The notes under the pieces: generated by a model
Databases searched by the model: none
Told to the model about the DNA's origin: nothing
The model's input: the letters and a program-made list of their open reading frames with translations, nothing else
Shown: positions 48,336-62,145 of the stretch, in pieces
Layout of the letters: the number at the start of each line of letters is the position of its first letter
Numbering within the stretch: the stretch's first letter is position 1
Made by a program: the position numbers and the translations under genes
Assembly (NCBI RefSeq): GCF_963662255.1
Contig: NC_085047.1
Location: forward strand, 22,635,258-22,699,257
Reading direction: 5' to 3'
Length of the DNA stretch: 64,000 bases
Source: Cinclus cinclus
Lineage: Eukaryota; Chordata; Aves; Passeriformes; Cinclidae

Positions 48336-49716
48336 GCGGCAGAAACGAAAGCCAGGAGCAGCGCGCTCGGTGCGAGAAGTAGAGGGCGCTTCGCCTCCTT
48401 GGGAAGGAAATGGCGTCTGGGCACGAACGACAGCCAGCGAAGCTTCAGGAACAACAGGCTGTTCTGCTCAGCGTACGAGCCTGAAGTGAGTGGCAAGGGG
48501 TAAGCGGGCAGTTCCAAGGCATCTAGCTTTCCTGCTAGCAATGCCATTTCTACCCTGCCGTGCAAAACGTTGTCCTTTGCCGTTATGCTCCGAGATGCAG
48601 AGAGCACGTCGGCAGACGCAGTGTAGAGGGAAAGGACACAGTATCCTTGGGAGTGTGACGCCGCTTAGGCGGGCAAAGCAGAAAGGTGCCGCCCTGCACC
48701 GGCTTTGACTGCCTGAGCTTCCTTGCTAGGACAGCACCTGTCGAAAGCTGGCAACTAGGCTGCCAGAGTGCAGAATGTAGGCGGTGCGGCACGCTTGCTT
48801 GCCGAAAGCCAGTATCAGCGAGACAGCGTGCTAGGCTCTGTTTCACAGCTCCTTGGAGAACACGCACTTGAAGAATGCCGTCTCTGTTCCGCAAAAGCTC
48901 TGCCCCAGTGAAAGGTGGAAGAAGCAGCCTGTGGCCACGGGCAGAGCTGGTCAACAGCTGCGCCTAACTTTCCCAAGCTGCGAGAGCATTCGCAGCCGAG
49001 TTCTGCTTTGACAGAGCTATTGGTGAACTTTTGCAGTCCCGGAAGCTGCTGAAACCAAGGCTGTGTTCCGCCTCTTCATTCTTGGCTTTCTGTGCTCCAG
49101 CGAGTTGTCAAGCTCGGACACGGCATTCAGCTTTGCCGCCTCTCTGCACGGAAAGCACTAGACAGAACTAGTGTGCTTCGTGCATGCTCTCTCCTCGCTT
49201 TTATGGTCACGGCTCTGCTTTTTGCTTGGCAGCGTTCACAGGGTCCACGGCGTACCTCTTGCACAGCGAGAGGTGGCCGGCGAGGAATACTTGCTGGCTT
49301 AAGTCGTTCCATGCTCAAGGCATTCATCAGAGCAACACAGTGTGGGAAAAGAGGAGGGAACATTGCAGGACAAATTTCTATGCCGGGACATTATTGTCTG
49401 CGAGACAGCTCTCCGGAGCGCTAGTATTTGGCCAGGCTGAAATCAGCGCCACGGGAAGCCAATCTGACAAGCGGAGTGCAAACGAGCGCGGCGATATGGG
49501 GCCGCTTGGCAGGTGGCCGAAGAAAGATGGCTGCCCCGTGAATGTGGTGCCAGAAGGCAAGTTTCAGCAGGGCGTTCCGGGCCAGCTCAATGTGCAGCCG
49601 CAGTTGTTCTAGGCGAGTTCTAGCCGAGAAGCTTTCCGTCTCCATTCACGAGACAAGAAAGGCAGAAGGCAAGGGCACCCAGGGTTGAGAAGAAAAGTGC
49701 GCGTAGCGAGCTCGTT
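48336..49716 (+). repeat. Repeat unit 36
   Basis: Type AGCTAAAGG. Rare changes are A at 48345, T at 48624 and T at 49528. Confidence 0.97.
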
Positions 49717-51097
49717 GCGGCAGAGGCGAAAGCCAGGAGCAGCGCGCTCGGTGCGAGAAGTAGAGGGCGCTTCGCCTCCTTGGGAAGGAAATGGCGTCTG
49801 GGCACGAACGACAGCCAGCGAAGCTTCAGGAACAACAGGCTGTTCTGCTCAGCGTACGAGCCTGAAGTGAGTGGCAAGGGGTAAGTGGGCAGTTCCAAGG
49901 CATCTAGCTTTCCTGCTAGCAATGCCATTTCTACCCTGCCGTGCAAAACGTTGTCCTTTGCCGTTATGCTCCGAGATGCAGAGAGCACGTCGGCAGACGC
50001 AGTGCAGAGGGAAAGGACACAGTATCCTTGGGAGTGTGACGCCGCTTAGGCGGGCAAAGCAGAAAGGTGCCGCCCTGCACCGGCTTTGACTGCCTGAGCT
50101 TCCTTGCTAGGACAGCACCTGTCGAAAGCTGGCAACTAGGCTGCCAGAGTGCAGAATGTAGGCGGTGCGGCACGCTTGCTTGCCGAAAGCCAGTATCAGC
50201 GAGACAGCGTGCTAGGCTCTGTTTCACAGCTCCTTGGAGAACACGCACTTGAAGAATGCCGTCTCTGTTCCGCAAAAGCTCTGCCCCAGTGAAAGGTGGA
50301 AGAAGCAGCCTGTGGCCACGGGCAGAGCTGGTCAACAGCTGCGCCTAACTTTCCCAAGCTGCGAGAGCATTCGCAGCCGAGTTCTGCTTTGACAGAGCTA
50401 TTGGTGAACTTTTGCGGTCCCGGAAGCTGCTGAAACCAAGGCTGTGTTCCGCCTCTTCATTCTTGGCTTTCTGTGCTCCAGCGAGTTGTCAAGCTCGGAC
50501 ACGGCATTCAGCTTTGCCGCCTCTCTGCACGGAAAGCACTAGACAGAACTAGTGTGCTTCGTGCATGCTCTCTCCTCGCTTTTATGGTCACGGCTCTGCT
50601 TTTTGCTTGGCAGCGTTCACAGGGTCCACGGCGTACCTCTTGCACGGCGAGAGGTGGCCGGCGAGGAATACTTGCTGCCTTAAGTCGTTCCATGCTCAAG
50701 GCATTCATCAGAGCAACACAGTGTGGGAAAAGAGGAGGGAACATTGCAGGACAAATTTCTATGCCGGGACATTATTGTCTGCGAGACAGCTCTCCGGAGC
50801 GCTAGTATTTGGCCAGGCTGAAATCAGCGCCACGGTAAGCCAATCTGACAAGCGGAGTGCAAACGAGCGCGGCGATATGGGGCCGCTTGGCAGGTGGCCG
50901 AAGAAAGACGGCTGCCCCGTGAATGTGGTGCCAGAAGGCAAGTTTCAGCAGGGCGTTCCGGGCCAGCTCAATGTGCAGCCGCAGTTGTTCTAGGCGAGTT
51001 CTAGCCAAGAAGCTTTCCGTCTCCATTCACGAGACAAGAAAGGCAGAAGGCAAGGGCACCCAGGGTTGAGAAGAAAAGTGCGCGTAGCGAGCTCGTT
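49717..51097 (+). repeat. Repeat unit 37
   Basis: Type GGTTGAGCA, a return of the minority alleles (170 T, 700 G, 962 C, 1291 A) last seen together in unit 10, about 37 kb upstream. It also has the rare T at 50836. Confidence 0.97.
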
Positions 51098-52478
51098 GCG
51101 GCAGAGGCGAAAGCCAGGAGCAGCGCGCTCGGTGCGAGAAGTAGAGGGCGCTTCGCCTCCTTGGGAAGGAAATCGCGTCTGGGCACGAACGACAGCCAGC
51201 GAAGCTTCAGGAACAACAGGCTGTTCTGCTCAGCGTACGAGCCTGAAGTGAGTGGCAAGGGGTAAGTGGGCAGTTCCAAGGCATCTAGCTTTCCTGCTAG
51301 CAATGCCATTTCTACCCTGCCGTGCAAAACGTTGTCCTTTGCCGTTATGCTCCGAGATGCAGAGAGCACGTCGGCAGACGCAGTGCAGAGGGAAAGGACA
51401 CAGTATCCTTGGGAGTGTGACGCCGCTTAGGCGGGCAAAGCAGAAAGGTGCCGCCCTGCACCGGCTTTGACTGCCTGAGCTTCCTTGCTAGGACAGCACC
51501 TGTCGAAAGCTGGCAACTAGGCTGCCAGAGTGCAGAATGTAGGCGGTGCGGCACGCTTGCTTGCCGAAAGCCAGTATCAGCGAGACAGCGTGCTAGGCTC
51601 TGTTTCACAGCTCCTTGGAGAACACGCACTGGAAGAATGCCGTCTCTGTTCCGCAAAAGCTCTGCCCCAGTGAAAGGTGGAAGAAGCAGCCTGTGGCCAC
51701 GGGCAGAGCTGGTCAACAGCTGCGCCTAACTTTCCCAAGCTGCGAGAGCATTCGCAGCCGAGTTCTGCTTTGACAGAGCTATTGGTGAACTTTTGCGGTC
51801 CCGGAAGCTGCTGAAACCAAGGCTGTGTTCCGCCTCTTCATTCTTGGCTTTCTGTGCTCCAGCGAGTTGTCAAGCTCGGACACGGCATTCAGCTTTGCCG
51901 CCTCTCTGCACGGAAAGCACTAGACAGAACTAGTGTGCTTCGTGCATGCTCTCTCCTCGCTTTTATGGTCACGGCTCTGCTTTTTGCTTGGCAGCGTTCT
52001 CAGGGTCCACGGCGTACCTCTTGCACAGCGAGAGGTGGCCGGCGAGGAATACTTGCTGGCTTAAGTCGTTCCATGCTCAAGGCATTCATCAGAGCAACAC
52101 AGTGTGGGAAAAGAGGAGGGAACATTGCAGGACAAATTTCTATGCCGGGACATTATTGTCTGCGAGACAGCTCTCCGGAGCGCTAGTATTTGGCCAGGCT
52201 GAAATCAGCGCCACGGGAAGCCAATCTGACAAGCGGAGTGCAAACGAGCGCGGCGATATGGGGCCGCTTGGCAGGTGGCCGAAGAAAGACGGCTGCCCCG
52301 TGAATGTGGTGCCAGAAGGCAAGTTTCAGCAGGGCGTTCCGGGCCAGCTCAATGTGCAGCCGCAGTTGTTCTAGGCGAGTTCTAGCCGAGAAGCTTTCCG
52401 TCTCCATTCACGAGACAAGAAAGGCAGAAGGCAAGGGCACCCAGGGTTGAGAAGAAAAGTGCGCGTAGCGAGCTCGTT
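51098..52478 (+). repeat. Repeat unit 38
   Basis: Type GCTGGTAGG, the last unit with T at site 170. Confidence 0.97.
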
Positions 52479-53859
52479 GCGGCAGAAGCGAAAGCCAGGA
52501 GCAGCGCGCTCGGTGCGAGAAGTAGAGGGCGCTTCGCCTCCTTGGGAAGGAAATCGCGTCTGGGCACGAACGACAGCCAGCGAAGCTTCAGGAACAACAG
52601 GCTGTTCTGCTCAGCGTACGAGCCTGAAGTGAGTGGCAAGGGGTAAGCGGGCAGTTCCAAGGCATCTAGCTTTCCTGCTAGCAATGCCATTTCTACCCTG
52701 CCGTGCAAAACGTTGTCCTTTGCCGTTATGCTCCGAGATGCAGAGAGCACGTCGGCAGACGCAGTGCAGAGGGAAAGGACACAGTATCCTTGGGAGTGTG
52801 ACGCCGCTTAGGCGGGCAAAGCAGAAAGGTGCCGCCCTGCACCGGCTTTGACTGCCTGAGCTTCCTTGCTAGGACAGCACCTGTCGAAAGCTGGCAACTA
52901 GGCTGCCAGAGTGCAGAATGTAGGCGGTGCGGCACGCTTGCTTGCCGAAAGCCAGTATCAGCGAGACAGCGTGCTAGGCTCTGTTTCACAGCTCCTTGGA
53001 GAACACGCACTTGAAGAATGCCGTCTCTGTTCCGCAAAAGCTCTGCCCCAGTGAAAGGTGGAAGAAGCAGCCTGTGGCCACGGGCAGAGCTGGTCAACAG
53101 CTGCGCCTAACTTTCCCAAGCTGCGAGAGCATTCGCAGCCGAGTTCTGCTTTGACAGAGCTATTGGTGAACTTTTGCAGTCCCGGAAGCTGCTGAAACCA
53201 AGGCTGTGTTCCGCCTCTTCATTCTTGGCTTTCTGTGCTCCAGCGAGTTGTCAAGCTCGGACACGGCATTCAGCTTTGCCGCCTCTCTGCACGGAAAGCA
53301 CTAGACAGAACTAGTGTGCTTCGTGCATGCTCTCTCCTCGCTTTTATGGTCACGGCTCTGCTTTTTGCTTGGCAGCGTTCACAGGGTCCACGGCGTACCT
53401 CTTGCACGGCGAGAGGTGGCCGGCGAGGAATACTTGCTGGCTTAAGTCGTTCCATGCTCAAGGCATTCATCAGAGCAACACAGTGTGGGAAAAGAGGAGG
53501 GAACATTGCAGGACAAATTTCTATGCCGGGACATTATTGTCTGCGAGACAGCTCTCCGGAGCGCTAGTATTTGGCCAGGCTGAAATCAGCGCCACGGTAA
53601 GCCAATCTGACAAGCGGAGTGCAAACGAGCGCGGCGATATGGGGCCGCTTGGCAGGTGGCCGAAGAAAGACGGCTGCCCCGTGAATGTGGTGCCAGAAGG
53701 CAAGTTTCAGCAGGGCGTTCCGGGCCAGCTCAATGTGCAGCCGCAGTTGTTCTAGGCGAGTTCTAGCCGAGAAGCTTTCCGTCTCCATTCACGAGACAAG
53801 AAAGGCAGAAGGCAAGGGCACCCAGGGTTGAGAAGAAAAGTGCGCGTCGCGAGCTCGTT
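52479..53859 (+). repeat. Repeat unit 39
   Basis: Type ACCTAAGGG. It has rare T at 53598, shared with units 37 and 41, and rare C at 53848, shared with unit 42. Confidence 0.97.
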
Positions 53860-55240
53860 GCGGCAGAAGCGAAAGCCAGGAGCAGCGCGCTCGGTGCGAG
53901 AAGTAGAGGGCGCTTCGCCTCCTTGGGAAGGAAATGGCGTCTGGGCACGAACGACAGCCAGCGAAGCTTCAGGAACAACAGGCTGTTCTGCTCAGCGTAC
54001 GAGCCTGAAGTGAGTGGCAAGGGGTAAGCGGGCAGTTCCAAGGCATCTAGCTTTCCTGCTAGCAATGCCATTTCTACCCTGCCGTGCAAAACGTTGTCCT
54101 TTGCCGTTATGCTCCGAGATGCAGAGAGCACGTCGGCAGACGCAGTGCAGAGGGAAAGGACACAGTATCCTTGGGAGTGTGACGCCGCTTAGGCGGGCAA
54201 AGCAGAAAGGTGCCGCCCTGCACCGGCTTTGACTGCCTGAGCTTCCTTGCTAGGACAGCACCTGTCGAAAGCTGGCAACTAGGCTGCCAGAGTGCAGAAT
54301 GTAGGCGGTGCGGCACGCTTGCTTGCCGAAAGCCAGTATCAGCGAGACAGCGTGCTAGGCTCTGTTTCACAGCTCCTTGGAGAACACGCACTTGAAGAAT
54401 GCCGTCTCTGTTCCGCAAAAGCTCTGCCCCAGTGAAAGGTGGAAGAAGCAGCCTGTGGCCACGGGCAGAGCTGGTCAACAGCTGCGCCTAACTTTCCCAA
54501 GCTGCGAGAGCATTCGCAGCCGAGTTCTGCTTTGACAGAGCTATTGGTGAACTTTTGCAGTCCCGGAAGCTGCTGAAACCAAGGCTGTGTTCCGCCTCTT
54601 CATTCTTGGCTTTCTGTGCTCCAGCGAGTTGTCAAGCTCGGACACGGCATTCAGCTTTGCCGCCTCTCTGCACGGAAAGCACTAGACAGAACTAGTGTGC
54701 TTCGTGCATGCTCTCTCCTCGCTTTTATGGTCACGGCTCTGCTTTTTGCTTGGCAGCGTTCTCAGGGTCCATGGCGTACCTCTTGCACAGCGAGAGGTGG
54801 CCGGCGAGGAATACTTGCTGGCTTAAGTCGTTCCATGCTCAAGGCATTCATCAGAGCAACACAGTGTGGGAAAAGAGGAGGGAACATTGCAGGACAAATT
54901 TCTATGCCGGGACATTATTGTCTGCGAGACAGCTCTCCGGAGCGCTAGTATTTGGCCAGGCTGAAATCAGCGCCACGGGAAGCCAATCTGACAAGCGGAG
55001 TGCAAACGAGCGCGGCGATATGGGGCCGCTTGGCAGGTGGCCGAAGAAAGACGGCTGCCCCGTGAATGTGGTGCCAGAAGGCAAGTTTCAGCAGGGCGTT
55101 CCGGGCCAGCTCAATGTGCAGCCGCAGTTGTTCTAGGCGAGTTCTAGCCGAGAAGCTTTCCGTCTCCATTCACGAGACAAGAAAGGCAGAAGGCAAGGGC
55201 ACCCAGGGTTGAGAAGAAAAGTGCGCGTAGCGAGCTCGTT
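53860..55240 (+). repeat. Repeat unit 40
   Basis: Type AGCTATAGG. It has a rare T at 54772. Confidence 0.97.
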
Positions 55241-56621
55241 GCGGCAGAAGCGAAAGCCAGGAGCAGCGCGCTCGGTGCGAGAAGTAGAGGGCGCTTCGCC
55301 TCCTTGGGAAGGAAATGGCGTCTGGGCACGAACGACAGCCAGCGAAGCTTCAGGAACAACAGGCTGTTCTGCTCAGCGTACGAGCCTGAAGTGAGTGGCA
55401 AGGGGTAAGCGGGCAGTTCCAAGGCATCTAGCTTTCCTGCTAGCAATGCCATTTCTACCCTGCCGTGCAAAACGTTGTCCTTTGCCGTTATGCTCCGAGA
55501 TGCAGAGAGCACGTCGGCAGACGCAGTGCAGAGGGAAAGGACACAGTATCCTTGGGAGTGTGACGCCGCTTAGGCGGGCAAAGCAGAAAGGTGCCGCCCT
55601 GCACCGGCTTTGACTGCCTGAGCTTCCTTGCTAGGACAGCACCTGTCGAAAGCTGGCAACTAGGCTGCCAGAGTGCAGAATGTAGGCGGTGCGGCACGCT
55701 TGCTTGCCGAAAGCCAGTATCAGCGAGACAGCGTGCTAGGCTCTGTTTCACAGCTCCTTGGAGAACACGCACTGGAAGAATGCCGTCTCTGTTCCGCAAA
55801 AGCTCTGCCCCAGTGAAAGGTGGAAGAAGCAGCCTGTGGCCACGGGCAGAGCTGGTCAACAGCTGCGCCTAACTTTCCCAAGCTGCGAGAGCATTCGCAG
55901 CCGAGTTCTGCTTTGACAGAGCTATTGGTGAACTTTTGCAGTCCCGGAAGCTGCTGAAACCAAGGCTGTGTTCCGCCTCTTCATTCTTGGCTTTCTGTGC
56001 TCCAGCGAGTTGTCAAGCTCGGACACGGCATTCAGCTTTGCCGCCTCTCTGCACGGAAAGCACTAGACAGAACTAGTGTGCTTCGTGCATGCTCTCTCCT
56101 CGCTTTTATGGTCACGGCTCTGCTTTTTGCTTGGCAGCGTTCTCAGGGTCCACGGCGTACCTCTTGCACAGCGAGAGGTGGCCGGCGAGGAATACTTGCT
56201 GGCTTAAGTCGTTCCATGCTCAAGGCATTCATCAGAGCAACACAGTGTGGGAAAAGAGGAGGGAACATTGCAGGACAAATTTCTATGCCGGGACATTATT
56301 GTCTGCGAGACAGCTCTCCGGAGCGCTAGTATTTGGCCAGGCTGAAATCAGCGCCACGGTAAGCCAATCTGACAAGCGGAGTGCAAACGAGCGCGGCGAT
56401 ATGGGGCCGCTTGGCAGGTGGCCGAAGAAAGACGGCTGCCCCGTGAATGTGGTGCCAGAAGGCAAGTTTCAGCAGGGCGTTCCGGGCCAGCTCAATGTGC
56501 AGCCGCAGTTGTTCTAGGCGAGTTCTAGCCGAGAAGCTTTCCGTCTCCATTCACGAGACAAGAAAGGCAGAAGGCAAGGGCACCCAGGGTTGAGAAGAAA
56601 AGTGCGCGTAGCGAGCTCGTT
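55241..56621 (+). repeat. Repeat unit 41
   Basis: Type AGCGATAGG, the same as units 42 and 44. It has the rare T at 56360. Confidence 0.97.
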
Positions 56622-58002
56622 GCGGCAGAAGCGAAAGCCAGGAGCAGCGCGCTCGGTGCGAGAAGTAGAGGGCGCTTCGCCTCCTTGGGAAGGAAATGGC
56701 GTCTGGGCACGAACGACAGCCAGCGAAGCTTCAGGAACAACAGGCTGTTCTGCTCAGCGTACGAGCCTGAAGTGAGTGGCAAGGGGTAAGCGGGCAGTTC
56801 CAAGGCATCTAGCTTTCCTGCTAGCAATGCCATTTCTACCCTGCCGTGCAAAACGTTGTCCTTTGCCGTTATGCTCCGAGATGCAGAGAGCACGTCGGCA
56901 GACGCAGTGCAGAGGGAAAGGACACAGTATCCTTGGGAGTGTGACGCCGCTTAGGCGGGCAAAGCAGAAAGGTGCCGCCCTGCACCGGCTTTGACTGCCT
57001 GAGCTTCCTTGCTAGGACAGCACCTGTCGAAAGCTGGCAACTAGGCTGCCAGAGTGCAGAATGTAGGCGGTGCGGCACGCTTGCTTGCCGAAAGCCAGTA
57101 TCAGCGAGACAGCGTGCTAGGCTCTGTTTCACAGCTCCTTGGAGAACACGCACTGGAAGAATGCCGTCTCTGTTCCGCAAAAGCTCTGCCCCAGTGAAAG
57201 GTGGAAGAAGCAGCCTGTGGCCACGGGCAGAGCTGGTCAACAGCTGCGCCTAACTTTCCCAAGCTGCGAGAGCATTCGCAGCCGAGTTCTGCTTTGACAG
57301 AGCTATTGGTGAACTTTTGCAGTCCCGGAAGCTGCTGAAACCAAGGCTGTGTTCCGCCTCTTCATTCTTGGCTTTCTGTGCTCCAGCGAGTTGTCAAGCT
57401 CGGACACGGCATTCAGCTTTGCCGCCTCTCTGCACGGAAAGCACTAGACAGAACTAGTGTGCTTCGTGCATGCTCTCTCCTCGCTTTTATGGTCACGGCT
57501 CTGCTTTTTGCTTGGCAGCGTTCTCAGGGTCCACGGCGTACCTCTTGCACAGCGAGAGGTGGCCGGCGAGGAATACTTGCTGGCTTAAGTCGTTCCATGC
57601 TCAAGGCATTCATCAGAGCAACACAGTGTGGGAAAAGAGGAGGGAACATTGCAGGACAAATTTCTATGCCGGGACATTATTGTCTGCGAGACAGCTCTCC
57701 GGAGCGCTAGTATTTGGCCAGGCTGAAATCAGCGCCACGGGAAGCCAATCTGACAAGCGGAGTGCAAACGAGCGCGGCGATATGGGGCCGCTTGGCAGGT
57801 GGCCGAAGAAAGACGGCTGCCCCGTGAATGTGGTGCCAGAAGGCAAGTTTCAGCAGGGCGTTCCGGGCCAGCTCAATGTGCAGCCGCAGTTGTTCTAGGC
57901 GAGTTCTAGCCGAGAAGCTTTCCGTCTCCATTCACGAGACAAGAAAGGCAGAAGGCAAGGGCACCCAGGGTTGAGAAGAAAAGTGCGCGTCGCGAGCTCG
58001 TT
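56622..58002 (+). repeat. Repeat unit 42
   Basis: Type AGCGATAGG. C at 57991 matches unit 39, three units (4,143 bp) upstream. Confidence 0.97.
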
Positions 58003-59383
58003 GCGGCAGAAGCGAAAGCCAGGAGCAGCGCGCTCGGTGCGAGAAGTAGAGGGCGCTTCGCCTCCTTGGGAAGGAAATGGCGTCTGGGCACGAACGACAG
58101 CCAGCGAAGCTTCAGGAACAACAGGCTGTTCTGCTCAGCGTACGAGCCTGAAGTGAGTGGCAAGGGGTAAGCGGGCAGTTCCAAGGCATCTAGCTTTCCT
58201 GCTAGCAATGCCATTTCTACCCTGCCGTGCAAAACGTTGTCCTTTGCCGTTATGCTCCGAGATGCAGAGAGCACGTCGGCAGACGCAGTGCAGAGGGAAA
58301 GGACACAGTATCCTTGGGAGTGTGACGCCGCTTAGGCGGGCAAAGCAGAAAGGTGCCGCCCTGCACCGGCTTTGACTGCCTGAGCTTCCTTGCTAGGACA
58401 GCACCTGTCAAAAGCTGGCAACTAGGCTGCCAGAGTGCAGAATGTAGGCGGTGCGGCACGCTTGCTTGCCGAAAGCCAGTATCAGCGAGACAGCGTGCTA
58501 GGCTCTGTTTCACAGCTCCTTGGAGAACACGCACTTGAAGAATGCCGTCTCTGTTCCGCAAAAGCTCTGCCCCAGTGAAAGGTGGAAGAAGCAGCCTGTG
58601 GCCACGGGCAGAGCTGGTCAACAGCTGCGCCTAACTTTCCCAAGCTGCGAGAGCATTCGCAGCCGAGTTCTGCTTTGACAGAGCTATTGGTGAACTTTTG
58701 CAGTCCCGGAAGCTGCTGAAACCAAGGCTGTGTTCCGCCTCTTCATTCTTGGCTTTCTGTGCTCCAGCGAGTTGTCAAGCTCGGACACGGCATTCAGCTT
58801 TGCCGCCTCTCTGCACGGAAAGCACTAGACAGAACTAGTGTGCTTCGTGCATGCTCTCTCCTCGCTTTTATGGTCACGGCTCTGCTTTTTGCTTGGCAGC
58901 GTTCACAGGGTCTACGGCGTACCTCTTGCACGGCGAGAGGTGGCCGGCGAGGAATACTTGCTGGCTTAAGTCGTTCCATGCTCAAGGCATTCATCAGAGC
59001 AACACAGTGTGGGAAAAGAGGAGGGAACATTGCAGGACAAATTTCTATGCCGGGACATTATTGTCTGCGAGACAGCTCTCCGGAGCGCTAGTATTTGGCC
59101 AGGCTGAAATCAGCGCCACGGGAAGCCAATCTGACAAGCGGAGTGCAAACGAGCGCGGCGATATGGGGCCGCTTGGCAGGTGGCCGAAGAAAGACGGCTG
59201 CCCCGTGAATGTGGTGCCAGAAGGCAAGTTTCAGCAGGGCGTTCCGGGCCAGCTCAATGTGCAGCCGCAGTTGTTCTAGGCGAGTTCTAGCCGAGAAGCT
59301 TTCCGTCTCCATTCACGAGACAAGAAAGGCAGAAGGCAAGGGCACCCAGGGTTGAGAAGAAAAGTGCGCGTAGCGAGCTCGTT
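58003..59383 (+). repeat. Repeat unit 43
   Basis: Type AGCTAAGGG. Rare changes are A at 58410 and T at 58913. Confidence 0.97.
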
Positions 59384-60764
59384 GCGGCAGAAGCGAAAGC
59401 CAGGAGCAGCGCGCTCGGTGCGAGAAGTAGAGGGCGCTTCGCCTCCTTGGGAAGGAAATGGCGTCTGGGCACGAACGACAGCCAGCGAAGCTTCAGGAAC
59501 AACAGGCTGTTCTGCTCAGCGTACGAGCCTGAAGTGAGTGGCAAGGGGTAAGCGGGCAGTTCCAAGGCATCTAGCTTTCCTGCTAGCAATGCCATTTCTA
59601 CCCTGCCGTGCAAAACGTTGTCCTTTGCCGTTATGCTCCGAGATGCAGAGAGCACGTCGGCAGACGCAGTGCAGAGGGAAAGGACACAGTATCCTTGGGA
59701 GTGTGACGCCGCTTAGGCGGGCAAAGCAGAAAGGTGCCGCCCTGCACCGGCTTTGACTGCCTGAGCTTCCTTGCTAGGACAGCACCTGTCGAAAGCTGGC
59801 AACTAGGCTGCCAGAGTGCAGAATGTAGGCGGTGCGGCACGCTTGCTTGCCGAAAGCCAGTATCAGCGAGACAGCGTGCTAGGCTCTGTTTCACAGCTCC
59901 TTGGAGAACACGCACTGGAAGAATGCCGTCTCTGTTCCGCAAAAGCTCTGCCCCAGTGAAAGGTGGAAGAAGCAGCCTGTGGCCACGGGCAGAGCTGGTC
60001 AACAGCTGCGCCTAACTTTCCCAAGCTGCGAGAGCATTCGCAGCCGAGTTCTGCTTTGACAGAGCTATTGGTGAACTTTTGCAGTCCCGGAAGCTGCTGA
60101 AACCAAGGCTGTGTTCCGCCTCTTCATTCTTGGCTTTCTGTGCTCCAGCGAGTTGTCAAGCTCGGACACGGCATTCAGCTTTGCCGCCTCTCTGCACGGA
60201 AAGCACTAGACAGAACTAGTGTGCTTCGTGCATGCTCTCTCCTCGCTTTTATGGTCACGGCTCTGCTTTTTGCTTGGCAGCGTTCTCAGGGTCCACGGCG
60301 TACCTCTTGCACAGCGAGAGGTGGCCGGCGAGGAATACTTGCTGGCTTAAGTCGTTCCATGCTCAAGGCATTCATCAGAGCAACACAGTGTGGGAAAAGA
60401 GGAGGGAACATTGCAGGACAAATTTCTATGCCGGGACATTATTGTCTGCGAGACAGCTCTCCGGAGCGCTAGTATTTGGCCAGGCTGAAATCAGCGCCAC
60501 GGGAAGCCAATCTGACAAGCGGAGTGCAAACGAGCGCGGCGATATGGGGCCGCTTGGCAGGTGGCCGAAGAAAGACGGCTGCCCCGTGAATGTGGTGCCA
60601 GAAGGCAAGTTTCAGCAGGGCGTTCCGGGCCAGCTCAATGTGCAGCCGCAGTTGTTCTAGGCGAGTTCTAGCCGAGAAGCTTTCCGTCTCCATTCACGAG
60701 ACAAGAAAGGCAGAAGGCAAGGGCACCCAGGGTTGAGAAGAAAAGTGCGCGTAGCGAGCTCGTT
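59384..60764 (+). repeat. Repeat unit 44
   Basis: Type AGCGATAGG, with no rare changes noticed. Confidence 0.97.
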
Positions 60765-62145
60765 GCGGCAGAAGCGAAAGCCAGGAGCAGCGCGCTCGGT
60801 GCGAGAAGTAGAGGGCGCTTCGCCTCCTTGGGAAGGAAATCGCGTCTGGGCACGAACGACAGCCAGCGAAGCTTCAGGAACAACAGGCTGTTCTGCTCAG
60901 CGTACGAGCCTGAAGTGAGTGGCAAGGGGTAAGCGGGCAGTTCCAAGGCATCTAGCTTTCCTGCTAGCAATGCCATTTCTACCCTGCCGTGCAAAACGTT
61001 GTCCTTTGCCGTTATGCTCCGAGATGCAGAGAGCACGTCGGCAGACGCAGTGCAGAGGGAAAGGACACAGTATCCTTGGGAGTGTGACGCCGCTTAGGCG
61101 GGCAAAGCAGAAAGGTGCCGCCCTGCACCGGCTTTGACTGCCTGAGCTTCCTTGCTAGGACAGCACCTGTCGAAAGCTGGCAACTAGGCTGCCAGAGTGC
61201 AGAATGTAGGCGGTGCGGCACGCTTGCTTGCCGAAAGCCAGTATCAGCGAGACAGCGTGCTAGGCTCTGTTTCACAGCTCCTTGGAGAACACGCACTTGA
61301 AGAATGCCGTCTCTGTTCCGCAAAAGCTCTGCCCCAGTGAAAGGTGGAAGAAGCAGCCTGTGGCCACGGGCAGAGCTGGTCAACAGCTGCGCCTAACTTT
61401 CCCAAGCTGCGAGAGCATTCGCAGCCGAGTTCTGCTTTGACAGAGCTATTGGTGAACTTTTGCAGTCCCGGAAGCTGCTGAAACCAAGGCTGTGTTCCGC
61501 CTCTTCATTCTTGGCTTTCTGTGCTCCAGCGAGTTGTCAAGCTCGGACACGGCATTCAGCTTTGCCGCCTCTCTGCACGGAAAGCACTAGACAGAACTAG
61601 TGTGCTTCGTGCATGCTCTCTCCTCGCTTTTATGGTCACGGCTCTGCTTTTTGCTTGGCAGCGTTCTCAGGGTCCACGGCGTACCTCTTGCACAGCGAGA
61701 GGTGGCCGGCGAGGAATACTTGCTGGCTTAAGTCGTTCCATGCTCAAGGCATTCATCAGAGCAACACAGTGTGGGAAAAGAGGAGGGAACATTGCAGGAC
61801 AAATTTCTATGCCGGGACATTATTGTCTGCGAGACAGCTCTCCGGAGCGCTAGTATTTGGCCAGGCTGAAATCAGCGCCACGGGAAGCCAATCTGACAAG
61901 CGGAGTGCAAACGAGCGCGGCGATATGGGGCCGCTTGGCAGGTGGCCGAAGAAAGACGGCTGCCCCGTGAATGTGGTGCCAGAAGGCAAGTTTCAGCAGG
62001 GCGTTCCGGGCCAGCTCAATGTGCAGCCGCAGTTGTTCTAGGCGAGTTCTAGCCGAGAAGCTTTCCGTCTCCATTCACGAGACAAGAAAGGCAGAAGGCA
62101 AGGGCACCCAGGGTTGAGAAGAAAAGTGCGCGTAGCGAGCTCGTT
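60765..62145 (+). repeat. Repeat unit 45
   Basis: Type ACCTATAGG. It is the only one of units 40-46 with C at site 77. Confidence 0.97.
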
